Part shown: positions 7,719 to 14,817 of the stretch, in pieces
Layout: every line of letters begins with the position of its first letter
How positions within the stretch are numbered: position 1 is the first letter of the stretch
Source: Aeropyrum sp.
GTDB taxonomy: Archaea > Thermoproteota > Thermoprotei_A > Sulfolobales > Acidilobaceae
DNA length: 46,896 nucleotides
Reading direction: 5' to 3'
Assembly: GCA_015523465.1 (NCBI GenBank)
Contig: WAKF01000056.1
Coordinates: 1 to 46,896, forward strand
Notes under the pieces: model-generated
The model's input: only the letters and a program-made list of their open reading frames with translations
Databases searched by the model: none
What the model was told of the DNA's origin: nothing
Translations under genes and position numbers: made by a program

Positions 7719-9296
7719 GTGACAGGGCCTGGATCATTCGAGATTAGAGACGTCGACCTTGGAGGGCGGATAGGGAGGCTCTATACTAGAAGAGGCTTCA
7801 TAGAGACTCCAGCGTTCTTCCCCGTAATAGACGTTGAGAGGCAGGAAGTCCCTGTAAAGGGGGTTAGGGAAGCAGGCTTTACTCAAGTCATAACAAATGC
7901 GTACTTGATACTGAAGAGGTATGGTTGGGTTGCCGCTGAGAGGGGGGTTCACGAGGTCCTAGGCTTCGATGGAGTAGTTATGACGGACTCGGGAGCGTAT
8001 CAAATACTAGAATATGGTAGGATAGATGTGGATCAGGAAACCATAATAAAGTTTCAGCAGGCTATAGGGAGTGACATAGCAGTGATCCTTGACGTTCCCA
8101 CAGGCGACGTTGACAGGGCTAAGGCCGAGGAGAGCGTGACGATTACTTTACGACGGGCTAGAGAGGCCATAGGTTTAATTAGGGATGATAGGGAGAGGGT
8201 GTGGGTTCTCCCCGTGCAAGGAGGCAGGTATTATGATTTAGTAGAGATATCTGCGAGTGAGGCCTCCAAACTATCGGACTACTACAGTATGTTCGGGGTT
8301 GGGAGCCCCACAGTATTCCTCGAGAGGTATATGTATGATGTAGTGGTAGAGGCTGTATATAGAGCTAGGAAACACCTACCACCTGGGAGGCCTGTGCACT
8401 TATTCGGCGCAGGCCATCCTCTCATAATACCTTTCGTAGTGGCGCTCGGAGTTGACACGTTCGACTCGGCGTCATACATACTCTACGCCCGCGATGGCAG
8501 GTACATTACAGAATGGGGAGTCTACAGGCTCGAAGACCTAGACTACTTCCCCTGCAGTTGCCCAGTGTGTTCCAGGTACACTCCCCAGGACCTAAGGGAG
8601 ATGGGTAAGGTAGAGGCTACTAGGCTACTAGCCCTACACAACCTCTACGTTATATCCAGGACTATAAGGAGAGTTAAACAAGCTATCAGGGAGGGTAGGC
8701 TATGGGAGGTTCTAGAAGAAACTGGGAGGATGCACCCATCAACTGCAAGGCTTTTAAGGTTGATGGTTAGATATAGAAGGCTGATGGAGTTGGGGGCTAG
8801 GAGGGGAGGCGGCAGGATTAAGGGGGTTAGAGCCTATAGTATCGAAAGCCTCGATAACCCCAAGCTCTACACTTTCAGGGAGAAGAGCTTGAAGGTCCTA
8901 CTGGAGTCTCTAAAAATGCTAATGCCGAGGGAGCTGGTAGTGAAGCCTATGACCGTTAAGAAGGAGCCGAGTGAATGTGAAAAGGAAATCGTCGGGAGTA
9001 GAGGCGATGTTACGGCTGCATTATACTCCCCCTATACCGGCATCTTTCCTATCGAGCTCTGCGGGGTATACCCTTCTATTCAGATAGATTACCCGTCTAA
9101 CAGGGAGCCTCGAGAGGTTGTGGATAGGCTCGTAGAAGAAATTGTTGAGCTAGCTAAGCATGCGTCGCGGCTGGGGGTTAAAGTCCGCTTAGAGGCTTGT
9201 AAGAAAGCCGAGTGGAGCGTCGCAGCCACCCTAAAAGCCTACAGCACCCTAGCACTAGAGGATGGTGTGGAGGTAGAGGTCGAATTCAAGTGTTAA
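7719..9296 (+). CDS. tgtA: Archaeosine tRNA-guanine transglycosylase, lacking PUA domain
   Basis: The enzyme exchanges guanine-15 in the D loop of tRNA for preQ0, the first tRNA-level step of archaeosine synthesis. The catalytic TIM barrel contains the nucleophile segment 'MTDSGAYQILEYGRID' and a second active-site region 'GVDTFDSASYILYARDGRY'. The zinc site is CxCxxC ('PCSCPVC') plus a His about 23 residues later ('LALHNLY'). A C-terminal extension of about 190 residues ends without the PUA domain found at the end of euryarchaeal enzymes. A separate PUA protein lies at 10067-10540. I chose the GTG at 7719 because the TATA at 7691 would place the transcript start there; a GTG at 7707 is the longer alternative. 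Confidence 0.93.
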   Translation: MTGPGSFEIRDVDLGGRIGRLYTRRGFIETPAFFPVIDVERQEVPVKGVREAGFTQVITNAYLILKRYGWVAAERGVHEVLGFDGVVMTDSGAYQILEYGRIDVDQETIIKFQQAIGSDIAVILDVPTGDVDRAKAEESVTITLRRAREAIGLIRDDRERVWVLPVQGGRYYDLVEISASEASKLSDYYSMFGVGSPTVFLERYMYDVVVEAVYRARKHLPPGRPVHLFGAGHPLIIPFVVALGVDTFDSASYILYARDGRYITEWGVYRLEDLDYFPCSCPVCSRYTPQDLREMGKVEATRLLALHNLYVISRTIRRVKQAIREGRLWEVLEETGRMHPSTARLLRLMVRYRRLMELGARRGGGRIKGVRAYSIESLDNPKLYTFREKSLKVLLESLKMLMPRELVVKPMTVKKEPSECEKEIVGSRGDVTAALYSPYTGIFPIELCGVYPSIQIDYPSNREPREVVDRLVEEIVELAKHASRLGVKVRLEACKKAEWSVAATLKAYSTLALEDGVEVEVEFKC

Positions 9297-9299
9297 ACG

Positions 9300-10046
9300 C
9301 TACATGTAGATCCCGCTCTCCTCCTCTTCACCCCTCTCTCCAGGCTGCTCCTCCAAAGTCCTCCTTACGTACTCAAGGAACTCCCTTTGCTGGGCTGCCA
9401 TCCTCTCGACATCGCCTGTAGGAATCTCCACTCCCAGGACCTCCCTGCCTATCACCTTAAGGCCCAAAGCTACGGCATCGTAGTCGCTCCTTTCCGCGGC
9501 GGCGTAAGGTAGTATCATTATAGACGGTATCCTCCTAGCCTCTAGGTATATGTGGAGGAGCGCTAGGGGACCTATAACTCCCAGCCCCACATCCATAGTA
9601 GGGGCTTCCAGCTTCTTCCCTATATAATACTTGTTGCTTATCCACCTATACCCATAAGCCTCGTTAGAAGGTTTGAACTCGTCGCTAAGCCCTCCAACCA
9701 GTACCGCAAGCGATATGCCCATCTCTCCAGCCCAATCGGCTAAAGCCTTAGTATAGTCGTCTTGCACCTCCCTCTCAGGGTTAGCCCTGTGAACGACAAT
9801 GACTATCCTCTTCTCCCTGTGGAAGTATATGTCGAAGGGATACCCCACCCCGTCCTCCTCTACTAGTAGCACTGGGGGCATGTAGGGGGCTAGGATATAG
9901 CCTCTCTTCTCAGCCTTAAGCGCCAGTGCGAGATGCTTCGACACTAAGTACCCTACTAGCCCGAAGCCCCTAAAGCCTGTTACCAGTATACCCCCCTCAA
10001 CCTCCTCCCTCGTAAGGTCCGAGACAATCTCGACCCCATCCGTCAC
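9300..10046 (-). CDS. PAC2-family protein, PbaB-like proteasome activator/chaperone candidate
   Basis: A 248-residue protein of the PAC2 (proteasome assembly chaperone 2) family, recognised from 'GGILVTGFRGFGLVGYLVSK', 'VLVGGLSDEFKPSNEAYGY' and 'GVIGPLALLHIYLEARRIPS'. The C-terminus is charged and ends 'SGIYM', which is a hydrophobic-Tyr-X (HbYX) motif of the kind that docks into proteasome alpha-ring pockets. Some archaeal PAC2 homologues (PbaA/PbaB) with such tails have been reported to bind and activate 20S without ATP. The start is GTG. It lies 20 bases downstream of the PUA gene on the same strand and converges with tgtA. Its role as an activator is inferred from the tail. Confidence 0.85.
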   Translation of the reverse strand: MTDGVEIVSDLTREEVEGGILVTGFRGFGLVGYLVSKHLALALKAEKRGYILAPYMPPVLLVEEDGVGYPFDIYFHREKRIVIVVHRANPEREVQDDYTKALADWAGEMGISLAVLVGGLSDEFKPSNEAYGYRWISNKYYIGKKLEAPTMDVGLGVIGPLALLHIYLEARRIPSIMILPYAAAERSDYDAVALGLKVIGREVLGVEIPTGDVERMAAQQREFLEYVRRTLEEQPGERGEEEESGIYM

Positions 10047-10066
10047 AGCCTAGACCAGCCCCCCTA

Positions 10067-10540
10067 CTACCTAACCCTAACAACCTCACCTCTACTAAGC
10101 CCCCTAATAAGGGTTAGGGGTATCCTGAGCCTCCCCACAGCCAGTAGCCTATCATCCTCGTCAACCACCAGGACCTCATCGCCCACCCTCAGCCCGAAAT
10201 CGCCACCCACAACCTGCCTTGGAAAGACTGAGCCATGAATGACTGAGCCCCTCCTAACCACAACCCTATACCTAGGAGGCTCCGAGGACCTACGGACCAG
10301 CTCGGCGCCATCGAGTGTAAGAGAGGCTAGAGCATCTCCAGCCCTAAAAGTCAATATGAGCCTCCCAGCCTTCCAAACGTGCCTAACCCTCCCCGAACCG
10401 GATAAGCTAACCTCCAACTCCTCCCGGGGCTCCAGCAGAGCATTAGCTACCTCAAAGTCAAACTGGTAACTCAGTCTAGCCCAAAGAAGCCTATAGACAC
10501 CCTCCCCCGGCCTCCTTCTAGCCACAAATGCAACCCCCAC
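10067..10540 (-). CDS. PUA-domain RNA-binding protein (probable split part of archaeosine TGT system)
   Basis: A 157-residue protein with a C-terminal PUA domain: 'RYRVVVRRGSVIHGSVFPRQ' then 'VVGGDFGLRVGDEVLVVDED' and 'LLAVGRLRIPLTLIRGLSRG'. The N-terminal 80 residues form a beta-rich domain rather like the C2 domain that precedes PUA in full-length archaeosine TGT. In some archaea the TGT is split, with the PUA-bearing half supplied by another gene; the nearby PUA-less tgtA makes that attractive here. The start is GTG at 10540. It is followed after 20 bases by the PAC2 gene. It could instead be an unrelated PUA protein. Confidence 0.7.
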   Translation of the reverse strand: MGVAFVARRRPGEGVYRLLWARLSYQFDFEVANALLEPREELEVSLSGSGRVRHVWKAGRLILTFRAGDALASLTLDGAELVRRSSEPPRYRVVVRRGSVIHGSVFPRQVVGGDFGLRVGDEVLVVDEDDRLLAVGRLRIPLTLIRGLSRGEVVRVR

Positions 10541-10827
10541 ACAAAACTGGGAGACAAAGCCTAAAACGTTGAAGCTCGATGCCTAGTAACAGGGCATCCG
10601 CACACCACACGATTATCCTAGAACGGATCTTTTTAATCTTACCCACATTCAATGTTTTCTCAGTAATATTAGAATAACTCATGAGTAATACAAATATAAC
10701 ACTTTAAATTAAGACGTGTAGAAACAATGATGTATGCCTAATGAGGGACGTAAAAGACACGATCTCCAACATGAATTGCACCATGCACACACTCTTTCCC
10801 AAAATGAAGCTCCCAACGCTAGTTAAT
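10541..10827. other. AT-rich intergenic region between PUA gene and tRNA genes
   Basis: This stretch of 287 bases has no credible ORF. A hairpin-forming sequence, GATGCC...GGCATC, lies at 10578-10598, upstream of the PUA gene. Most of the remainder (about 10620-10740) is AT-rich and probably holds the PUA promoter and the end of the tRNA transcript. No C/D or H/ACA RNA was recognised. Confidence 0.35.
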
Positions 10828-10905
10828 TGGTGGGGCCGCGGGGATTTGAACCCCGGACCACGGGGTCCCAAGCCCCGCATCCTAGCCAGGCTAGACGACG
10901 GCCCC
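10828..10905 (-). tRNA. tRNA-Pro (UGG)
   Basis: On the minus strand, a perfect 7-bp acceptor stem GGGGCCG/CGGCCCC encloses a D arm, a 5-bp anticodon stem CGGGG/CCCCG and a T arm CGGGG-TTCAAAT-CCCCG. The loop is C-T-TGG-G-A, so the anticodon is UGG. The discriminator is A and the CCA end is encoded (10828-10830). No intron is present. It lies six bases downstream of the tRNA-Ser gene and is probably co-transcribed with it. Confidence 0.95.
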
Positions 10906-10911
10906 ACCCTC

Positions 10912-11031
10912 TGGCGCCGGGGGCGGGATTCGAACCCGCGCGCCCCTTTTCGGGGCAACGGGTCTCTCGCGGCGGTTTCAAACCCTCTGCCACCTCGAGC
11001 CCGCCGCCTTGGGCCGCTCGGCCACCCCGGC
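10912..11031 (-). tRNA. tRNA-Ser (CGA) with a 30-base intron
   Basis: On the minus strand, a 7-bp acceptor stem GCCGGGG/CCCCGGC carries discriminator G and an encoded CCA (10912-10914). A long variable arm (GCCCC/GGGGC stem) and G73 indicate serine. The anticodon stem is GCGGG/CCCGT. The intron, at 10964-10993, sits at the canonical 37/38 position; after its removal the loop reads C-T-CGA-G-A, giving anticodon CGA. The exon-intron junctions form a textbook bulge-helix-bulge: central 4-bp helix CTCG/CGAG between 3-base bulges AGG and AGA, with cleavage after the second base of each bulge. Confidence 0.93.
10964..10993 (-). other. tRNA-Ser intron (archaeal BHB type)
   Basis: A 30-base intron between positions 37 and 38 of tRNA-Ser(CGA). 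Its ends pair as TGGC/GCCG next to the central CTCG/CGAG helix, which is the substrate form for the archaeal splicing endonuclease. Confidence 0.88.
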
Positions 11032-11057
11032 ACCCGTGTATCTTTTAAGCTGGCAGG

Positions 11058-11065
11058 CTTTTATT
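11058..11065 (-). promoter_or_regulatory. TATA box for the tRNA-Ser/tRNA-Pro pair
   Basis: AATAAAAG on the minus strand is centred 30 bases upstream of the first base of tRNA-Ser (11031). A second A/T-rich box, CTTAAAAG near 11042-11049, is too close to the mature 5' end to be the TATA element. Confidence 0.45.
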
Positions 11066-11106
11066 CTATGGAGGTCTTGGCTAAGGTTTGGAGGTAGGCT
11101 GGCGTC

Positions 11107-11664
11107 GTGGTGTCTAGGGAGGGGTTTGGTAGGGCTCTTAGGGCATTGTTGGATAGGGGTTTCAGGTTCACAGTTATTGGTGGCACTGTCGTGGAGCTAG
11201 CCTTAGGTTCTAGGGATCTGGGTGACGATGTTGATGTATTCGGGGAGGACCCTAGCCCCCTTTTCGAGGAGGAGTATAGGGCTGTTGCTGAAGAGCTTGG
11301 ATGGGGTGTTGGCCAAACTTGGCTTGGGACGCCCAAGATTATAGCTAGGGTTGGGGCTGAGGAGGTTCCAGTAGAGTTTTATGACAACATACACGACTTC
11401 TATGTACCCGAGCCTATGCTCGAAAGGGCTGAGAGGGTTAGTGTTGGGGGGGTTAGAGTTAGGATCGTTTTGCTGGAGGACCACTTAGCATTGAAGGCTC
11501 ATGCAGGCAGGTCTTCGGATATGGATAGGCTTAGAGAGATAGGTAGGCTTGCTAGGAGGGGGAAGCTTAAGGTTGATAGGAGGAAGCTTGAAGAGGCGAT
11601 TTCAATGTTCGAGGATGCTAGCAGGGTGGTGGAGAGAAGGCTGAGGGAGGCTGGCCTGCTTTGA
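11107..11664 (+). CDS. Nucleotidyltransferase-fold protein
   Basis: A 185-residue protein with a nucleotidyltransferase (Pol-beta superfamily) signature: 'FTVIGGTVVELALGSRDLGD' followed at once by 'DVDVF', the GG...DxD pattern that holds metal and nucleotide. The rest is helical, with 'EDHLALKAHAGRSSDMDRL' resembling toxin-antitoxin or AbiEii-like nucleotidyltransferases. No antitoxin partner is present. Instead, the TGA stop overlaps the TTG start of pyruvate kinase by 4 bases, implying translational coupling. The start is GTG at 11107, or possibly the next codon, also GTG. The substrate is unknown. Confidence 0.65.
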   Translation: MVSREGFGRALRALLDRGFRFTVIGGTVVELALGSRDLGDDVDVFGEDPSPLFEEEYRAVAEELGWGVGQTWLGTPKIIARVGAEEVPVEFYDNIHDFYVPEPMLERAERVSVGGVRVRIVLLEDHLALKAHAGRSSDMDRLREIGRLARRGKLKVDRRKLEEAISMFEDASRVVERRLREAGLL

Positions 11665-13040
11665 AGCGGGTGCCAGTAAAGATAATAGCAACGCTAGGGC
11701 CTACTTCAAGTAGCCAGGAAACCGTGAGAAGGATGATAGAGCTTGGGGTCGACGTGTTTAGGATAAACGCTAGTCACGGAAGCCCTGAGAGCTGGGATGA
11801 GATGTTGAAGAGTATTGTTAGCGCTGAAGAGGCAGTAGGGATTAGGACTGGGCTAGCTATAGACCTTGAGGGGCCTAGGGTTAGGACTGCGAACCGCGAG
11901 CCTGTGAAGGTCTCTAAAGGGCAATTGGTAACTGTGGGTTACAGGGAGGGTGATATACCCATAGATTCTAAGGAGTTTTTTGAAGTGGTGGAAGAGGCGG
12001 ACCTAATACTAATAGATGACGGTAAAATTGTGCTGCAGGTTGAGAGCGTTGAGGGCCTCTCAGTTAAGGCTAGAGTAGTTGAAGGGGGTATTGTGGGGCT
12101 TAGGAAGGGGGTTGCCATTAAAAGGAAGGAGTTGCCGGGCCCTAGGGTCACTGTTAAGGATAGGCAGGTCCTAACCTTTGCTTCCCAGAGGCCTTTCAGC
12201 TACGTCTACGCAAGCTACGTGAGCGACGCCGAGCACGTGGAGACTGTTAAAGCTATCATGAAGAGGCTCGGAAGGGGTGATATCAGGGTGTATGCTAAGA
12301 TAGAGACGCCTCAAGGGGTTACCAGGATAAGGGACATACTGGAGGTGAGCGACGGGGTCATAGTGGCTAGAGGGGACCTTGGCATGCATTTCAACCTTGA
12401 GGAGATACCGATTATACAGGCTAGAATAGCTGAGGAGGCTAGAAAGAAGTTTAAGCCGTTAATCCTGGCAACGGAGTTCCTTTCAAGCCTAGTGGAGAAG
12501 CCTCAGCCTACTAGAAGCGAGATAACTGATATATACCAGGCTGTCACTATGGAGGCTGATGCCCTCATGCTTACATCAGAAACAGCTATAGGCAGGTATC
12601 CCCTCAAGTCGATCATGTGGATGTCAAAGACTGTTAACAAAGCCCTGGAGGTCCTAAAGGCTAAAGGCGTCACAAGGGCTAGACCAGCTACTAGCCTTTA
12701 CAAGCTAGCTCTAGGCCTAGTAGAGCTAGCTGAAAGCCTAGATGCCACTCTCGTGGTCTATAGCATGACTGGCAGGCTGGCAGAGAGAATAGCAGCCTTT
12801 AGACCCCTCAAACCCTTCTACGTAGGGGTACCCTCAGAGACTGTAGAGAGGGTTGTGAAGGGTTTATGGGGAGCTGAGCCCGTAAGAGTATCAGCGCAGA
12901 ACTACGAGGAAGGACTTAGCAAGACTGTAGAGAAGCTCGAGAGGGAGGGGATTATAGGGAGCGGGGACACGATAGTTGAAGCGGCTTGGAGCAGAGATAG
13001 AGGCGTGTATCTCGCGAGAGTTAGGATAGTTAGCGAATAA
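11661..13040 (+). CDS. pyk: Pyruvate kinase
   Basis: A 459-residue glycolytic enzyme that makes pyruvate and ATP from phosphoenolpyruvate and ADP. The N-terminal barrel strand 'KIIATLGPTSSSQETVRRMI' and 'VFRINASHGSP' bind substrate. The metal and phosphate site is in 'YAKIETPQGVTRI' and 'DGVIVARGDLGMHF'. 'ADALMLTSETAIGRYPLKS' is the usual late barrel motif. The C-terminal domain includes 'LVVYSMTGRLAERIAAFRP'. The length fits short archaeal forms. The TTG start overlaps the stop of the upstream nucleotidyltransferase gene. Confidence 0.95.
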   Translation: MKRVPVKIIATLGPTSSSQETVRRMIELGVDVFRINASHGSPESWDEMLKSIVSAEEAVGIRTGLAIDLEGPRVRTANREPVKVSKGQLVTVGYREGDIPIDSKEFFEVVEEADLILIDDGKIVLQVESVEGLSVKARVVEGGIVGLRKGVAIKRKELPGPRVTVKDRQVLTFASQRPFSYVYASYVSDAEHVETVKAIMKRLGRGDIRVYAKIETPQGVTRIRDILEVSDGVIVARGDLGMHFNLEEIPIIQARIAEEARKKFKPLILATEFLSSLVEKPQPTRSEITDIYQAVTMEADALMLTSETAIGRYPLKSIMWMSKTVNKALEVLKAKGVTRARPATSLYKLALGLVELAESLDATLVVYSMTGRLAERIAAFRPLKPFYVGVPSETVERVVKGLWGAEPVRVSAQNYEEGLSKTVEKLEREGIIGSGDTIVEAAWSRDRGVYLARVRIVSE

Positions 13041-13148
13041 GGGTATCGACCGACTTGTAAGCCTGTTCGCCATTTGAACGTACTCATTAAAATTAATTGT
13101 GAGCGTGAAAGTGTGAATATAGGCGTCTGGGGGGCTAAAGCTCCAACT

Positions 13149-13850
13149 TTATACCTTTACAGCTTTGAACCCGCCTTCTACCCTTTCCAGGACTCCCTTG
13201 GCGGCTAGTTTTTCCAGGGCCATGTCCCAGTAGAATCCTAAACTCTCAGGCTCGATCCCGTACCACTCCTTAAAGACTGATTTTAGCTCGTCCTCTCTGA
13301 TTATCTTACCTTTTACTCTCTCGTCTTCCCTGAAAATTCTAGTTATAAATTGCATTGTATCCTCTAAGCGCGTCCAAGGGTACTGGAACCAGATCCACTC
13401 CTTAACCTCGATGTAGTAGTAGTCTGGTTTTATCTTGGCTACCGGGCTTATCCATTGCAGAGCCGCTATCTTAAGATCCTTAGGAGTCCACTCCCTCGCT
13501 ATAAAGTCCTTCGCAAGGATCAAAGTGTCTCCAGTATCAACTATATCGTCGACTAACAGGACCTTAAGGTCCGAAAGGTCTAGTTTATAAGGAAACTTCA
13601 GTATAGCCTTCTCAGCCATCCTCGCAGCTTCAACCCAATGCTGGCTTTGCACGCTAAGGAGGTCGGTGACGTCGAGAAAGTCGCATAGAAGCCTAGCAGG
13701 TACATAGCCCCCACGCGCCACTGCAACTATGACATCAGGCTTCCAACCCGACTCTTCTATCCTGGAAGCCAGGCCCCTACTCCACTCTACTATTTCATCC
13801 CAGCTCACAAGCTTAACAGGAACCTTAGGTTTAGCCGCCACCTCACTCAC
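13149..13850 (-). CDS. Purine phosphoribosyltransferase (xanthine/hypoxanthine/guanine type)
   Basis: A 233-residue type I phosphoribosyltransferase, probably for purine salvage (COG2236-like). The PRPP-binding loop is 'VLLVDDIVDTGDTL', and 'PDVIVAVARGGYVPARLLCD' is the pyrophosphate loop region. The aromatic segment 'EWIWFQYPWTRLEDTMQFI' is typical of archaeal xanthine/guanine enzymes. The C-terminal 60 residues ('EDELKSVFKEWYGIEP', 'LGFYWDMALEKLAAKGVLER') look like an added winged-helix-like domain. It is divergent from the SagB-like gene. A TATA-like stretch around 13873-13882 is suitably placed for a leaderless start. The exact base specificity cannot be decided. Confidence 0.82.
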   Translation of the reverse strand: MSEVAAKPKVPVKLVSWDEIVEWSRGLASRIEESGWKPDVIVAVARGGYVPARLLCDFLDVTDLLSVQSQHWVEAARMAEKAILKFPYKLDLSDLKVLLVDDIVDTGDTLILAKDFIAREWTPKDLKIAALQWISPVAKIKPDYYYIEVKEWIWFQYPWTRLEDTMQFITRIFREDERVKGKIIREDELKSVFKEWYGIEPESLGFYWDMALEKLAAKGVLERVEGGFKAVKV

Positions 13851-13973
13851 CAGAAGTTAAGCGGGGCTTAAACCCTAAATTAGTAGTTTCAGCAGTCCAG
13901 TTATACCCAGGAAACTCCCTGAAGTATCAAGACCTATGTAGCGGTTGAGGAAAATCCATATCCTGGGGGGCCT

Positions 13974-14804
13974 ATGGGGGATCCTAATGGGCTAAAAACT
14001 CTTTTCCAAGGTCTCTTATCGCAGTTGTCAAGCTACACTAGGTCTCGAATTGCTACAGGCTTGAGGGTAGCTATAGAGAAGGGCGGTGACGTCTCCATGA
14101 TATACCATATAGTATCAATGTTGTCTCCTAGAGGCTACTATGAGGACCTACCTTACCCTGAGCCTACAGAATATTATAAAACCTATTCTACGGCTCCTAG
14201 GATCAGGCTTCCGGAGCCTCTGGAAGCCTCTGGCATGGACCTTTTCGAGGCCATAAGAAGTAGGAGAAGCCGTCGAAGGTACTCTAGAGGTTCCTTAAGC
14301 CTTAGCGAAGTCTCCACATTACTATACTATTCCCTGGGTGTTACCGGTAGGGCGTGGTGGGGAGGACCTAAAAGGGCATATCCTAGTGCTGGAGCCCTCC
14401 AACCTTTAGAAGGATATCTTTATGCCGATAAGGTTGAGGGGCTGGATAATGGGATATACCATTATAATCCGGGGGAACACTCTCTAGAGCTCCTACGAAA
14501 GGGTAACTACTCAGAAGAACTGCAGTGGATCGCCTTAGATCAGGAACATGTAGGTAATGCTGCAGCGGTAATCATAGTTACAGCAGTATATAGGAGGACT
14601 GCGTCTAAGTACTCTCATAGAAGTTACAGGTATGCCCACTGGGACACAGGCTTTGCCGGCCAAAATATTTATCTTGTCGCTGAAGCTCTGGGGCTTGCAA
14701 CTACCGCTGTAGGTGCATTCTACGATGAAGAGCTTTGTAAACTTCTTGAACTAGATTGTATAGAAGAGTTCCCCATGATACTATTTCCGATAGGCAGGCG
14801 TTAA
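13974..14804 (+). CDS. SagB-type FMN nitroreductase/dehydrogenase, stand-alone
   Basis: A 276-residue flavoprotein of the nitroreductase superfamily, SagB/ThcOx branch. Seen: an N-terminal helical extension, 'AIRSRRSRRRYSRGSLSLSE' with the Arg residues that contact FMN phosphate, 'YPSAGALQPLEGYLYADKVE', which is the SagB hallmark, and the C-terminal 'GQNIYLVAEALGLATTAVGA' with 'LFPIGRR'. SagB enzymes in bacteria oxidise azolines in peptide toxins. No cyclodehydratase or precursor peptide gene is visible here, so its substrate is unknown. The start is ATG. It is monocistronic and convergent with the next gene. Confidence 0.82.
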   Translation: MGDPNGLKTLFQGLLSQLSSYTRSRIATGLRVAIEKGGDVSMIYHIVSMLSPRGYYEDLPYPEPTEYYKTYSTAPRIRLPEPLEASGMDLFEAIRSRRSRRRYSRGSLSLSEVSTLLYYSLGVTGRAWWGGPKRAYPSAGALQPLEGYLYADKVEGLDNGIYHYNPGEHSLELLRKGNYSEELQWIALDQEHVGNAAAVIIVTAVYRRTASKYSHRSYRYAHWDTGFAGQNIYLVAEALGLATTAVGAFYDEELCKLLELDCIEEFPMILFPIGRR

Positions 14805-14817
14805 AGTGCATGTGAGC

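Noticed and set aside
10704-11097. Several overlapping ORFs of 63-118 codons across the tRNA region
   Set aside because: They run through two well-formed tRNA genes and their GC-rich stems; the frames exist by chance.
11107-11664. Nucleotidyltransferase as half of a toxin-antitoxin pair
   Set aside because: No small partner gene is adjacent; it is instead coupled to pyruvate kinase.
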